A stretch of 25,588 nucleotides of DNA from VRUE01 sp040901495 (GTDB taxonomy: Bacteria > Actinomycetota > Thermoleophilia > Solirubrobacterales > 70-9), in contig JBBDYO010000045.1 of NCBI GenBank assembly GCA_040901495.1, forward strand, positions 1 to 25,588, given 5' to 3'. Below, piece after piece: positions 14,217 to 22,128 of the stretch. How positions within the stretch are numbered: the stretch's first letter is position 1; every line of letters starts with the position of its first letter. Both the position numbers and the translations under genes were made by a program. The notes under the pieces are model-generated. The model was not told the DNA's origin. It made no database searches and saw only the letters and a program-made list of their open reading frames with translations.

Positions 14217-14888
14217 CTAGCTCGTGACCTTCTCGGGCTGGGGAACGATGCGGATGTAGGGACGCGGCTCCTCCCAGCCATCCGGGTAAATCTCCTTCGC
14301 CTGGTCGTTGGAGACCGAACCGGCGATGATCACGTCGCCACCCTGCTGCCACTGGGCCGGCGTCGCGACTTTGTGCTCGGCGGTGAGCTGGAGCGAGTCG
14401 ATCACGCGCAGGACCTCGTCGAAGTTGCGCCCGGTCGTCATCGGGTAGACGAGGATCAGTTTGACTTTCTTGTCGGGGCCGATGACGAAGACGTTGCGCA
14501 CGGTCTGGTTGTCGGCCGGGGTGCGGTCACCGGGGTCGCCCGAGACGTCTGCCGGCAGCATCCCATAGAGCTTGGAGACGTTGAAGTCGGCGTCGCTGAT
14601 GATCGGGTAGTTCGGCGCCGTGCCCTGGGTCACCTCGATGTCGCTCGCCCACTCCTCGTGTTTGTCGAGCGGGTCGACGGAAAGACCGATGACCTTCACG
14701 CCCCTCTTCGCAAACTCCGGCTCGATGCTTGCCATGTAGCCGAGCTCCGTCGTGCAGACCGGGGTGAAGTCCTTCGGGTGGGAGAACAGAACCGTCCACG
14801 AGTCGCCGATCCAGTCGTGGAACTTGATCCGGCCCTCGGTCGTGTCGGCCTCGAAATCGGGTGCTGTGTCACCTAGTTGCAACGCCAT
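14217..14888 (-). CDS. 1-Cys peroxiredoxin (Prx6 type)
   Basis: This thiol peroxidase reduces hydrogen and organic peroxides. The 223-residue length and the single Cys45 in the motif DFTPVCTTE place it in the Prx6 group; there is no other cysteine in the protein, so resolution must use an external thiol. DNQTVRNVFVIGPD and the C-terminal extension with VIIAGSVSNDQAKEIYP are also Prx6 features. The ATG at 14888 has AGGAG eight bases upstream; an in-frame upstream codon at 14942 would add 18 residues but runs through a palindrome and lacks a ribosome site. The gene is convergent with the CoA-type NUDIX gene. A perfect 15-base palindrome sits about 32 bp upstream of the start. Confidence 0.95.
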   Translation of the reverse strand: MALQLGDTAPDFEADTTEGRIKFHDWIGDSWTVLFSHPKDFTPVCTTELGYMASIEPEFAKRGVKVIGLSVDPLDKHEEWASDIEVTQGTAPNYPIISDADFNVSKLYGMLPADVSGDPGDRTPADNQTVRNVFVIGPDKKVKLILVYPMTTGRNFDEVLRVIDSLQLTAEHKVATPAQWQQGGDVIIAGSVSNDQAKEIYPDGWEEPRPYIRIVPQPEKVTS

Positions 14889-14919
14889 CGGACCGCTCCT
14901 CTCGAATACTGACTGGCTC

Positions 14920-14934
14920 TCAGGTATTACCTGA
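14920..14934. promoter_or_regulatory. Palindrome upstream of the peroxiredoxin gene
   Basis: TCAGGTATTACCTGA is a perfect 7-bp inverted repeat with one central base. It lies 32 bp from the peroxiredoxin ATG and would overlap a core promoter or the transcription start on the minus strand. It is a plausible site for a redox or metal-responsive dimeric repressor. No specific regulator family could be assigned. Confidence 0.5.
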
Positions 14935-14998
14935 ATTCCCATCCGAGTTTAGACATATGGACTCCTCGGCCTCGTCGATGAGACTTCCGCTCGTCGAT

Positions 14999-15035
14999 GG
15001 GCCGGAAACCGGAACATATGGCCGGAAATCGGCCC
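14999..15035. terminator. Symmetric hairpin after the Rossmann-protein gene
   Basis: GGGCCG (14999-15004) pairs with CGGCCC (15030-15035), and an inner CCGG/CCGG pair (15009-15012/15022-15025) forms after symmetric A-rich internal loops. It lies 9 bp past the stop of the minus-strand gene ending at 15044. There is no T run. The short words ACATATGG, CTCGTCGATG and GGCCGGAAA each occur twice in this 155-bp gap. Confidence 0.3.
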
Positions 15036-15043
15036 GTCAACAA

Positions 15044-15532
15044 TCAGAGAACGAGGGAGTGGGTCGCGGAGAGCATCTCCTCGACCCAGCTCGTTGCGTC
15101 GGCTGGGTCGGCGGCGACCGTCGCAACGGGAATCCGCCAGGTCTCCGCCGCGAGCGCCACAGCGGCCCTGCCCCGCTCGAGGTGGCGCGCCGGGACCGTG
15201 CCGGCGGCCTCGTAGACGAAGCCGCGTACCGGCGTGTCGACCAGCTTTTCGAGCACGCGCTCCAAGCGCGGGCCGTGGATCGCGGCGATCGCCTCATCCT
15301 CTCCCTGGGCCGAGCCAAGGGCCCAGTGGACAACGGCGACGTCGCCGACCAGCTCCAGCAGCGTTCCCGGCTGGTTGGGATCGGCCTGGGCAGACTCGAT
15401 CCCCGCCGTCTCGATCTCCGCCAGGCCCTCCTCCCGGCGGCTCGTTCCCCGCACGGCCCAGCCCTCGCCCAGGAGCCGCTTACCCAGCAGGCGCCCACGG
15501 CAGCCGCAACCGACGATCAGCGCCCGCGCCAC
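15044..15532 (-). CDS. NAD(P)-binding Rossmann-fold protein, epimerase-like, short
   Basis: The 162-residue product starts at a GTG at 15532, ten bases past the previous gene's stop. The N terminus VARALIVGCGCRGRLLGKRL is a dinucleotide-binding loop of the GxGxxG kind (G-C-G-C-R-G), and GTSRREEGL fits the end of the second strand. Then WALGS and FVYEAAGTVPARH mark the equivalents of the SDR central strands; the usual Tyr-x3-Lys pair is not seen. At 162 residues it is much shorter than YeeZ-type or extended SDR proteins, so it is likely a minimal binding domain or a divergent family. Its role is unknown. It probably shares a transcript with the upstream membrane/coiled-coil gene. Confidence 0.75.
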   Translation of the reverse strand: MARALIVGCGCRGRLLGKRLLGEGWAVRGTSRREEGLAEIETAGIESAQADPNQPGTLLELVGDVAVVHWALGSAQGEDEAIAAIHGPRLERVLEKLVDTPVRGFVYEAAGTVPARHLERGRAAVALAAETWRIPVATVAADPADATSWVEEMLSATHSLVL

Positions 15533-15542
15533 GTCGCGCTCT

Positions 15543-15836
15543 CTAGCCGGGTTCGAACGAGTTGGGGCGGCGGAGGCGCTCAAGCTCCTCTTCCTGGACT
15601 TCCGCCCGCAGCTTCTCGCTGTCGATCTCCGGCACGCCGCGGCGGCTGCGCATTTCGTTCTGCGCCTCCACCATCTGGCGGATGTCGTCGATTTCGTTCT
15701 GCGCCTCGACTTCCGGCGAGCGGGTCAGTTTCCAGTCGACGAGCCCAGCCTCCTCCCCGTCATAGAAATGGCCGACCACGACCAGGACGGCCACGAGGAA
15801 CGCCAGCATTCCGATCGTTATGAGGACGAAACCCAC
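15543..15836 (-). CDS. Membrane-anchored coiled-coil protein, 97 residues
   Basis: One transmembrane helix spans residues 2-22 (FVLITIGMLAFLVAVLVVVG), followed by a soluble segment rich in Glu, Arg and Gln. The stretch from about 43 to 90 shows heptad-like spacing (VEAQNEIDDIRQMVEAQNEM), including a duplicated VEAQNE word, suggesting a coiled coil. No family is recognised. It is divergent from the thiolase gene, with 44 bp between starts, and ten bases upstream of the Rossmann-protein gene on the same strand. Confidence 0.7.
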   Translation of the reverse strand: MGFVLITIGMLAFLVAVLVVVGHFYDGEEAGLVDWKLTRSPEVEAQNEIDDIRQMVEAQNEMRSRRGVPEIDSEKLRAEVQEEELERLRRPNSFEPG

Positions 15837-15880
15837 GCGCGCAGGATACGCCCGATTCGCCGGTTCCCTTTAATCCGCGC

Positions 15881-17083
15881 ATGTCCACTGCCTATCTCGT
15901 CGATGCGGTCCGCACCCCGATGGGCGCCTACCGGGGGGCGCTATCCGGCGTCCGTCCCGATGACCTTGCCGCACACGTCGTCCGCGCCACGGTCGAGCGC
16001 ACCGGCGTGGACCCTGAGCGGATCGTCGACGCCTACTTCGGCGCCGCCAACCAGTCGGGTGAGGACAATCGCGATGTCGCGCGGATGGCCGTCCTGCTCG
16101 CGGGCCTACCGATGAGCGTGCCGGGTGCCACCGTCAACCGGCTCTGCGCCTCGGGGCTGGAGGCGGTCAACGCCGCGGCCCGCGCGGTCAAGCTCGGCGA
16201 GGGTGACTTCTACCTGGCGGGCGGGGTCGAGTCGATGAGCCGCGCACCCTGGGTTGTCGCCAAGCCAGAGCGTGGCCTGCCGCGCGGTGAGCAGACGATG
16301 CACGACACAACCCTGGGCTGGCGCCTGATCAACCCGCGGATGGACGAGCTCGGCGTCTCGACCGAGTCGATGGGCGAGACGGCCGAGAACGTTGCCGAGC
16401 GCTTCGGGATCTCCCGTGAGCGGCAGGACGCCTACGCGCTGCGCAGCCACCAGCGGGCGGTTGCGGCGGCCGAAGCCGGCGTCTTCGCCGAGGAGATCGT
16501 CCCGATCGAGGCGCCGAAGGGTCGCGAGACGGTCAGTGTCGCCGCCGACGAGGGACCGCGACCCGACGCCTCGTTGGAGAAGCTCGCCGGCCTGCGCCCC
16601 GTGTTCCGCGAGGGCGGGACGGTCACCGCCGGCAACGCCTCGACCCTCAACGACGGCGCCGCCTGCACGCTGGTCGCCTCCGAGGCCGGTGTCGAACAGC
16701 TGGGCGCCGAGCCGCTGGCCCGGATCGTCTCCTTCGGCGTCGCCGGAGTTGACCCGGCCTACATGGGGATCGGCCCGGTCGAGGCAATCCCCCGCGCCCT
16801 CGCCGCCGCCGACCTCTCGCTCGATGACATCGACCTGATCGAGCTGAACGAGGCGTTCGCCTCTCAGGTGCTGGCCTGCGCCGGCGAGCTGGGGCTCGAC
16901 GAGGAGAAGCTCAACGTCAACGGCGGAGCGATCGCCCTCGGCCACCCACTCGGCTGCTCCGGCGCCCGCCTCACCACCACCCTCGTCCGTGAGCTGCGTC
17001 GCCGCGGCGGCCGCTACGGCATCGCAACGATGTGCGTCGGCGTCGGCCAAGGCCTCGCAACGGTCTTCGAAGCCGTCGATTAG
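15881..17083 (+). CDS. Thiolase (acetyl-CoA C-acyltransferase)
   Basis: The 400-residue enzyme has the complete thiolase set: acyl-accepting Cys89 in NRLCASGLEAV, the Asn in LNEAFA, His355 in NGGAIALGHPLGCSGAR, and the general-base Cys385 in CVGVGQG. It would cleave 3-ketoacyl-CoA in beta-oxidation, condense two acetyl-CoA, or act on 3-oxoadipyl-CoA; the sequence alone does not separate these. Together with the dehydrogenase, hydratase and 3-hydroxyacyl-CoA dehydrogenase at 18445-22128 it would complete a beta-oxidation spiral. A membrane-protein gene on the opposite strand and the aminotransferase gene lie between. It overlaps the convergent membrane-protein gene by 4 bp. Confidence 0.95.
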   Translation: MSTAYLVDAVRTPMGAYRGALSGVRPDDLAAHVVRATVERTGVDPERIVDAYFGAANQSGEDNRDVARMAVLLAGLPMSVPGATVNRLCASGLEAVNAAARAVKLGEGDFYLAGGVESMSRAPWVVAKPERGLPRGEQTMHDTTLGWRLINPRMDELGVSTESMGETAENVAERFGISRERQDAYALRSHQRAVAAAEAGVFAEEIVPIEAPKGRETVSVAADEGPRPDASLEKLAGLRPVFREGGTVTAGNASTLNDGAACTLVASEAGVEQLGAEPLARIVSFGVAGVDPAYMGIGPVEAIPRALAAADLSLDDIDLIELNEAFASQVLACAGELGLDEEKLNVNGGAIALGHPLGCSGARLTTTLVRELRRRGGRYGIATMCVGVGQGLATVFEAVD

Positions 17084-17499
17084 ACGTCAGGCCGTCGCTT
17101 GTCCACTGCCTCCGCTTTGCCGAGAGCATGCGAGCGGGATCTGAACGCAGCCCAGGCACGGCGCAGACCCACCCCAATCAGCAAGAACATGGCGAGCCAG
17201 AGCTCTCCCGCGATCGCGGGGGGAGAGGTTGGCGTGATCCCATCGTCCCCTCGGGCAAAGTCACCGGCGGCATTTAGGCAGACGAGTACCAACAGCGATC
17301 CGCTCAGCGCCAGGACAACCCACCAGCGGTCGACGATGAAGCCGATCAAGACCGCCGCGGGCAGAAGGACAAAGCCGAACGCCAATAGACGGCCGGAGCC
17401 ATACCCTTCGTGCGGGGAAATGCCCTGCTTCCATTCGATGTAAGTCACCACCGCAAGCGCCAACCCGCTAGCCACCGTGAAGATGATTCGAGCCTTCAT
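17080..17499 (-). CDS. Four-helix membrane protein of unknown function
   Basis: The 139-residue product has four hydrophobic segments (about 5-21, 36-57, 60-78 and 94-112) and a basic C-terminal tail (GLRRAWAAFRSRSHALGKAE). It is not recognised. The stop overlaps the thiolase stop by 4 bp on the other strand, and its start is 66 bp from the divergent aminotransferase start. It interrupts what would otherwise be a continuous run of plus-strand catabolic genes. Confidence 0.65.
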   Translation of the reverse strand: MKARIIFTVASGLALAVVTYIEWKQGISPHEGYGSGRLLAFGFVLLPAAVLIGFIVDRWWVVLALSGSLLVLVCLNAAGDFARGDDGITPTSPPAIAGELWLAMFLLIGVGLRRAWAAFRSRSHALGKAEAVDKRRPDV

Positions 17500-17565
17500 C
17501 GCAGATGATTACTCCCCGCCCGGTTCACTGTTACCCATATCTCTTCAGGTACCCTCGCCGCGCTG

Positions 17566-18360
17566 ATGGCAGCCCCCTTCAAAGAGCTGGCGAGCGTTGA
17601 CGGGAAGATCTCTCCCACCGCTGAGGCGATGGTGCCGCTGAAGGACGATGGGCTCTACCGCGGGGACGGGGCCTTCGAGGTGATCCGCATCTATGGCGGG
17701 CGGCTGTTCGCCCTGGGCGATCACCTCGACCGGCTGGAACGCTCGGCCGCCGCGATCCAGCTCGAGTTCGACCGGCAGGCGTTGGAGAGCGAGATCGAAG
17801 CCTTGCTCGCCGAGCATGGCGACGGAGACGGGCAGCTGCGGCTGATCGTCACCCGCGGCGGACGCCGGCTGGCCATGACCGAGCCGCTGCCGCCGCATGG
17901 CGAGACGCTGAAGCTCGCCACCGTCACCTACTCCCCGACCGTGATCCTCAACGGGGTCAAGTCGCTCTCCTACGCCGCCAACATGCAGGCGACGCGCCTT
18001 GCCGCCTCCCAGGGGGCCGACGAGGCGGTTCTCGTCAAGCCGGACGGCACCGTGCTGGAGCCACCGACCTCGGCGATCTTTTGGGTCTCCCCGCAGGGCT
18101 CGCTGCGCACCCCCTCGCTCGACGTCGGCGTGCTGGAGTCGATCACCCGCGACCGGCTGGTCAAAGCCCTGGAGGTCGAGGAGGGAGCCTGGCCCGTCGC
18201 CGACCTACGCGCCGCGAGCGAGGCCTTCCTCGCCTCGACCACACGCGAGATCCAGGCGGTCGCGACAATCGACGGCAGTGACCTTCCGGAGGTACCGGGC
18301 CCCCGCACCCAGGAGGCGCAGAAAGCGTTCGCCGCGACCCTGGGGCGCGAACTCCAATGA
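17566..18360 (+). CDS. Class IV (fold type IV) PLP aminotransferase or lyase
   Basis: The 264-residue protein is a fold-type IV PLP enzyme: N-terminal YRGDGAFEVIRIYGGRLFALGDHLDRL (split here: GDGAFEVIRIYGG then LFALGDHLDRL), the PLP Lys132 in GVKSLSYAANMQA, and Glu165 in VLEPPTSAIFWV. Members are branched-chain aminotransferases, D-amino-acid aminotransferases and aminodeoxychorismate lyases. The short length (264 against about 300 or more for branched-chain enzymes) fits the D-amino-acid/lyase branch better. The Asn usual after the Glu motif (TSN) is Ala169-Ala170-like here (TSAIFWV). It is followed by the stem-loop and the acyl-CoA dehydrogenase, but an 84-bp gap suggests a separate unit. 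Confidence 0.88.
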   Translation: MAAPFKELASVDGKISPTAEAMVPLKDDGLYRGDGAFEVIRIYGGRLFALGDHLDRLERSAAAIQLEFDRQALESEIEALLAEHGDGDGQLRLIVTRGGRRLAMTEPLPPHGETLKLATVTYSPTVILNGVKSLSYAANMQATRLAASQGADEAVLVKPDGTVLEPPTSAIFWVSPQGSLRTPSLDVGVLESITRDRLVKALEVEEGAWPVADLRAASEAFLASTTREIQAVATIDGSDLPEVPGPRTQEAQKAFAATLGRELQ

Positions 18361-18371
18361 CCGCAAACCCA

Positions 18372-18418
18372 AACTGCATCAATTTCTCAGCCTGGTGGAT
18401 AGAAAAGTTGATGCAGTT
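18372..18418. promoter_or_regulatory. Stem-loop with perfect 11-bp arms before the beta-oxidation genes
   Basis: AACTGCATCAA (18372-18382) and TTGATGCAGTT (18408-18418) are exact complements. Pairing continues after a two-base bulge with TTTCT (18383-18387) and AGAAA (18401-18405), leaving a 13-base loop. It lies between the aminotransferase stop (18360) and the acyl-CoA dehydrogenase start (18445), AT-rich against its neighbours. It could terminate the upstream transcript, be a leader structure, or hold two half-sites for an acyl-CoA-responsive repressor. Confidence 0.6.
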
Positions 18419-18444
18419 CCAAGGACTGAAAGAGCAGAGGTGAG

Positions 18445-19617
18445 ATGGACTTCCAGTTGACCGACGAGCAGAAGCTGATCTCCGAGGCGGCGCGCGAGTT
18501 CGCCGACAAGGAGATCACCCCCCGGGTCAAAGAGAACGACCGCGCCGCCCGCTTCGACCGCGAGCTGGCCAGCAAGCTGGGCGAGGTCGGCTACCTGGGG
18601 GCGCCGGTGGCCGAGGAGTACGGCGGGCGCGGCCTCGACTACATCGGCTACGGGCTGATCGTCGAACAGGTCGGCCGCGCGGACTCCTCCGCCCGCACGG
18701 TCGTCTCGGTGCAGACCTCGCTGGTCGCCGGCTCGATCGAGAAGTGGGGCACCGAGGAGCAGAAGCAGAAGTGGCTGCCGCGACTCTGCTCGGGTGAGGC
18801 GCTCGGCTGCTTCGGGCTGACCGAGCCCGACACCGGCTCCGACGCCGCCAACCTGCGCACCCGCGCGACCAAGACCGATTCGGGCTGGTCGATCAGCGGC
18901 CAGAAGATGTGGATCAGCCTCGCCAACTTCTCCGAGGTGGCGCTGATCTTCGCCCAGACCGACCCCGAGAAGAAACACAAGGGGCTCGCCTGCTTCCTGG
19001 TGCCGACCGACAGCGAGGGCTTCACCACCCAGGAGATCCACGGCAAGCTCGGGCTGCGCTCCTCCGACACCGGCGAGATCTCGCTCGACTCGGTCGAGGT
19101 CGGCGAGGACGCGATGCTCGGCGAGATCGGCGACGGCTTCAAGGTGGCGATGAGCGCGCTCGACAACGGCCGCTACAGCGTCGCCGCCGGCTGTGTCGGG
19201 ATCTGCGAAGGCTGCGTCGAAGCCTCGGTCGCCTACTCCAAAGAGCGCAAGCAGTTCGGCGTCCCGCTGGCCCGCTTCCAGCTGGTCCAGGAGATGATCG
19301 CCGACATGATCCTCAAGCGCGACGCCAGCCGGATGCTGGTCTACCGGGCCGGCGCGCTCAAGGACGAAGGCAAGCCGAACACGCTGGAGACCTCGGTGGC
19401 GAAGCTCTACGCGACCGAGTCGGCGGTCGAATGCGCAAACCTGGCGATTCAGGTCCACGGGGGGGCGGGCTACGTCGACGACTACCCGGTCGAGCGCTAC
19501 CTGCGCGACGCCCGCGTGACGACGCTGTACGAGGGCACCTCGCAGATCCAGAAACTGATCATCGGCCGTGCCGCGACCGGCATCAACGCGATGACTCCCA
19601 TGGTGGAGGGCGAGTAG
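18445..19617 (+). CDS. Acyl-CoA dehydrogenase
   Basis: The 390-residue FAD enzyme introduces the alpha,beta double bond into acyl-CoA, passing electrons to ETF. Family features: N-terminal MDFQLTDEQKLI, LGCFGLTEPDTGSDAANL (FAD/substrate region at about residue 130-147), the middle beta domain, and catalytic Glu363 in TTLYEGTSQIQK, the position used by short/medium-chain and butyryl-type enzymes. The start is supported by the strong ribosome site AGAGGTGAG before the ATG. The downstream hydratase begins 5 bp past its stop. It is the first gene of the tightly packed set running to 24020. Confidence 0.97.
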   Translation: MDFQLTDEQKLISEAAREFADKEITPRVKENDRAARFDRELASKLGEVGYLGAPVAEEYGGRGLDYIGYGLIVEQVGRADSSARTVVSVQTSLVAGSIEKWGTEEQKQKWLPRLCSGEALGCFGLTEPDTGSDAANLRTRATKTDSGWSISGQKMWISLANFSEVALIFAQTDPEKKHKGLACFLVPTDSEGFTTQEIHGKLGLRSSDTGEISLDSVEVGEDAMLGEIGDGFKVAMSALDNGRYSVAAGCVGICEGCVEASVAYSKERKQFGVPLARFQLVQEMIADMILKRDASRMLVYRAGALKDEGKPNTLETSVAKLYATESAVECANLAIQVHGGAGYVDDYPVERYLRDARVTTLYEGTSQIQKLIIGRAATGINAMTPMVEGE

Positions 19618-19622
19618 GCGAC

Positions 19623-20393
19623 TTGGGCGAGCTGATCGAAACCTCGATCGAGCGGCACGTGGCGCTGCTGCGGATGAACCGGCCCGAGGTGCGCAACGCG
19701 CTCTCGCCGGAGATGATGGAGGAGATCGCCTCCGAGCTCGAGCGGCTCGATCCCGACCCCGAGGTGCGCTGCGTCGTGATCGCCGGCTCCGAGAAAGTGT
19801 TCGCCGCCGGCGCCGACATCAAGGCGATGAGCGAGCGCACCTTCGAGGAGGTGCTCCGCCATCCAGCCGCTTCGTTCTGGCGCCGAGTCGCCGCGATCAA
19901 GACCCCGCTCGTGGCCGCGGTCTCCGGCTACGCGCTGGGCGGGGGCTGTGAGCTGGCGCTGGCCTGCGACATGATCGTCGCCTCCGACACAGCGCTGTTC
20001 GGCCAGCCCGAGATAACCCTCGGGATCATCCCGGGGGGCGGCGGCAGCCAGCGACTGGCACGGGTCCTGGGCAAGCAGCGGGCGATGGAGTACGTGCTCA
20101 CCGGCCGCCGCTTCGACGCTGAGATGGCCTTAGAGATGGGACTCGTCAACAAGGTCGTCAAGAAGGGGCGCTGGCTGGAGGAGGCGATGGAGCTGGCATT
20201 CACGATCGCCGACCGCCCGCCGATCGCGACGCGACTCGCCAAGCAGGCGGTGCTTGCGGCGGACGAGACGAGCCTCAGCGCCGGAATCGAGACCGAGCGG
20301 CGCCTCTACGAGCTGGCGATGGCGACCGAGGACCGAGTCGAGGGAACGAAGGCCTTCCTCGAAAAGCGCGATCCGGAGTTCAAGGGCCGCTGA
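19623..20393 (+). CDS. Enoyl-CoA hydratase/isomerase family protein
   Basis: The crotonase-fold enzyme (256 residues) hydrates trans-2-enoyl-CoA. Oxyanion-hole segments are FAAGADIKAM and GYALGGGCELALACD; the two catalytic glutamates fit GGCELAL and GQPEITLGIIPGGGG. The reading frame is open far upstream in a shadow of the dehydrogenase, so the start was set at TTG 19623, five bases after the previous stop, which gives the normal MGELIETSIERHVALLRMNRP beginning, split as MGELIETS and HVALLRMNRP. GGAGGG lies about 12 bases upstream of it. The stop TGA overlaps the ATG of the cupin gene by one base. Confidence 0.95.
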   Translation: MGELIETSIERHVALLRMNRPEVRNALSPEMMEEIASELERLDPDPEVRCVVIAGSEKVFAAGADIKAMSERTFEEVLRHPAASFWRRVAAIKTPLVAAVSGYALGGGCELALACDMIVASDTALFGQPEITLGIIPGGGGSQRLARVLGKQRAMEYVLTGRRFDAEMALEMGLVNKVVKKGRWLEEAMELAFTIADRPPIATRLAKQAVLAADETSLSAGIETERRLYELAMATEDRVEGTKAFLEKRDPEFKGR

Positions 20394-20899
20394 TGGCAAA
20401 CCTGTTCGAGCCCGACTTCAACGAACAGAGCGAGCAGCCGGGGTTCAGCTGGCGGCGAGCGCTGCTCGGTCGCCAGGTCGGCAGTGAGCATCTCGGCGCG
20501 AGCCTCTTCGCCCTGCCTCCCGGCGAAGCCCTCTTCCCCCTCCACTACCACCTCGGCAACGAGGAGATGCTGGTGGTGATCGAGGGCGCACCCTCGCTGA
20601 GGACGCTCGACAGCGAGCGGACGCTGGAGCGAGGGGAGGTCGTCGCATTTCCGCGGGGCGAGTTGGGGGCGCACCAGGTCGTCAACCGCAGCGACTCGGA
20701 GGCACGCGTCCTGCTGATCAGCGAGATGAACGCGCCGGAGGTGGTGATACGGCCGGAGTCCGGAAAGCTGAGCGCCTTTGGCCGTCCGCCGGGTGGACGC
20801 GGCGAGGGCATCCACCGTGTCTTCCACGAGCGCGATGAGGCGCCGCTCTGGGAGGGCGAGGACCCGCCTCCGCCCGCAACCGCACCCGAGGGCCAGTGA
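20393..20899 (+). CDS. Cupin-domain protein inside the beta-oxidation set
   Basis: The 168-residue protein has one cupin barrel (about residues 30-115). Motif one is HYHLGNEEMLVVIEG, with two His and a Glu in the right places, and motif two is GEVVAFPRGELGAHQVVN with the last His. These would hold one metal ion. The rest is a Pro-rich C terminus (EDPPPPATAPEG). Such single-domain cupins range from metal-binding isomerases and dioxygenases to sensors. Its start overlaps the hydratase stop (TGATG) and its stop overlaps the next gene's GTG, so it is clearly translated as part of the set, yet it is not a known beta-oxidation component. Confidence 0.88.
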   Translation: MANLFEPDFNEQSEQPGFSWRRALLGRQVGSEHLGASLFALPPGEALFPLHYHLGNEEMLVVIEGAPSLRTLDSERTLERGEVVAFPRGELGAHQVVNRSDSEARVLLISEMNAPEVVIRPESGKLSAFGRPPGGRGEGIHRVFHERDEAPLWEGEDPPPPATAPEGQ

Positions 20900-22128
20900 G
20901 CCAAGTCGAGCGAGTTGGCATCGTCGGGGCGGGGACGATGGGAGCCGGGATCGCCCAGGTCGCCGCGCTCGGGGGCTACGACACCCGTCTGCACGACCCC
21001 GTTCCGGCCGCACTCGCGACAGGCGTCGAGCGGCTTCGCGGCGCGCTGTGGAAGGGCGCCACCAAGGGCATGTGGGATGAGAAGAGCGCTCAAGCGGCGA
21101 GCGACCGCGTCGGCGCCGCCTCAAAGCTGAGGGACCTCGCCGAATGCGACCTGGTGATCGAGGCGGCCCCCGAGGACCTGGACCTGAAGCGCGAGCTGTT
21201 CGCCGCGCTGGCTGAGACGTGCGGGCCGGAGACGATCCTCGCCAGCAACACCTCCTCCCTGCCGGTGACGGAGATCGCGATCGAGACGCCCAACCCCAAG
21301 CGCGTCGTCGGCATGCACTTCTTCAACCCACCGGCGCTGATGAAGCTGGTCGAGGTGGTCGCCACGAAGGACTCCTCCAAGACGGCGCTCAAGGCGACGA
21401 CCGAGGTCGCCGAACGGATGGGCCGCACACCGATCCGCGCCAAGGACAGCCCGGGGTTCATCGCCAACCGCCTCGCCCGCCCCTTCACGCTGGAGTCGCT
21501 GCGAATGCTCGCCGGCGGAGTCGCCGACGCGGCGACGATCGACCGGGTCTGCCGGCTCGGCGGCGGCTTCCGAATGGGGCCTTTCGAGCTGATCGACCTG
21601 ATCGGGCTCGACGTAAACCTCAGCGTCGCCCGCTCCTTCTACGCGCAGGGAGGCGAGCCGGAGCGCTGGCGACCCAGTCCGATCCAGGAGCAGATGGTTA
21701 GCGAAGGCCGTCTGGGACGCAAGAGCGGCCGCGGCTTCTACGACTACGCCAATGGTTCCCACCGCGAGCCCGACCCCGACCTCGGGATCGAGGCGCCGAC
21801 AGCCGACCCCGTCGTGCTGGCCACGATCGACCCCGCCGCGCCCGAGATCCTTCCCCGCCTCCTCGCCCAGATCGCCAACGAGGCCGCGCTCGCGCTCGAG
21901 GAGGAGATCGGCTCCCCTACCGATATGGACACTGCGATGCGCCTCGGCTTCAACTGGCCGCGCGGCCCGCTCGAGCTCACTGAGCTGATTGGCACCGAGC
22001 GCGCCGTCGATCTACTCCTCAAGCTGCAAACGGAGCATGGCGAGGCCTACCGTCCCGCCGAGGGGCTGTTCGAAGCCGCCGGATGGACCGGCTACGCCCC
22101 GCTCCCGCCCAAGCAAGAAGGCCAATGA
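20896..22128 (+). CDS. 3-hydroxyacyl-CoA dehydrogenase, two C-terminal domains
   Basis: The enzyme oxidises 3-hydroxyacyl-CoA with NAD. The Rossmann motif GIVGAGTMGAGIA lies at residues 8-20, SNTSSLPVTEIA at about 117-128, and the catalytic His141 in GMHFFNPPALMKLVEVV. Two 3HCDH C-terminal domains follow (about 185-285 and 305-400), the layout of PaaH/3-hydroxybutyryl-CoA dehydrogenase-like proteins of about 410 residues. The GTG start overlaps the cupin stop (GTGA), and the stop overlaps the ATG of the alkyl-sulfatase-like gene (ATGA), indicating translational coupling on both sides. Confidence 0.95.
   Translation: MSQVERVGIVGAGTMGAGIAQVAALGGYDTRLHDPVPAALATGVERLRGALWKGATKGMWDEKSAQAASDRVGAASKLRDLAECDLVIEAAPEDLDLKRELFAALAETCGPETILASNTSSLPVTEIAIETPNPKRVVGMHFFNPPALMKLVEVVATKDSSKTALKATTEVAERMGRTPIRAKDSPGFIANRLARPFTLESLRMLAGGVADAATIDRVCRLGGGFRMGPFELIDLIGLDVNLSVARSFYAQGGEPERWRPSPIQEQMVSEGRLGRKSGRGFYDYANGSHREPDPDLGIEAPTADPVVLATIDPAAPEILPRLLAQIANEAALALEEEIGSPTDMDTAMRLGFNWPRGPLELTELIGTERAVDLLLKLQTEHGEAYRPAEGLFEAAGWTGYAPLPPKQEGQ

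Noticed and set aside
14941..15043. Clustered short direct repeats considered as a CRISPR-like or attachment site
   Set aside because: Each word occurs only twice with irregular spacing, and there is no integrase, cas gene or tRNA end nearby.
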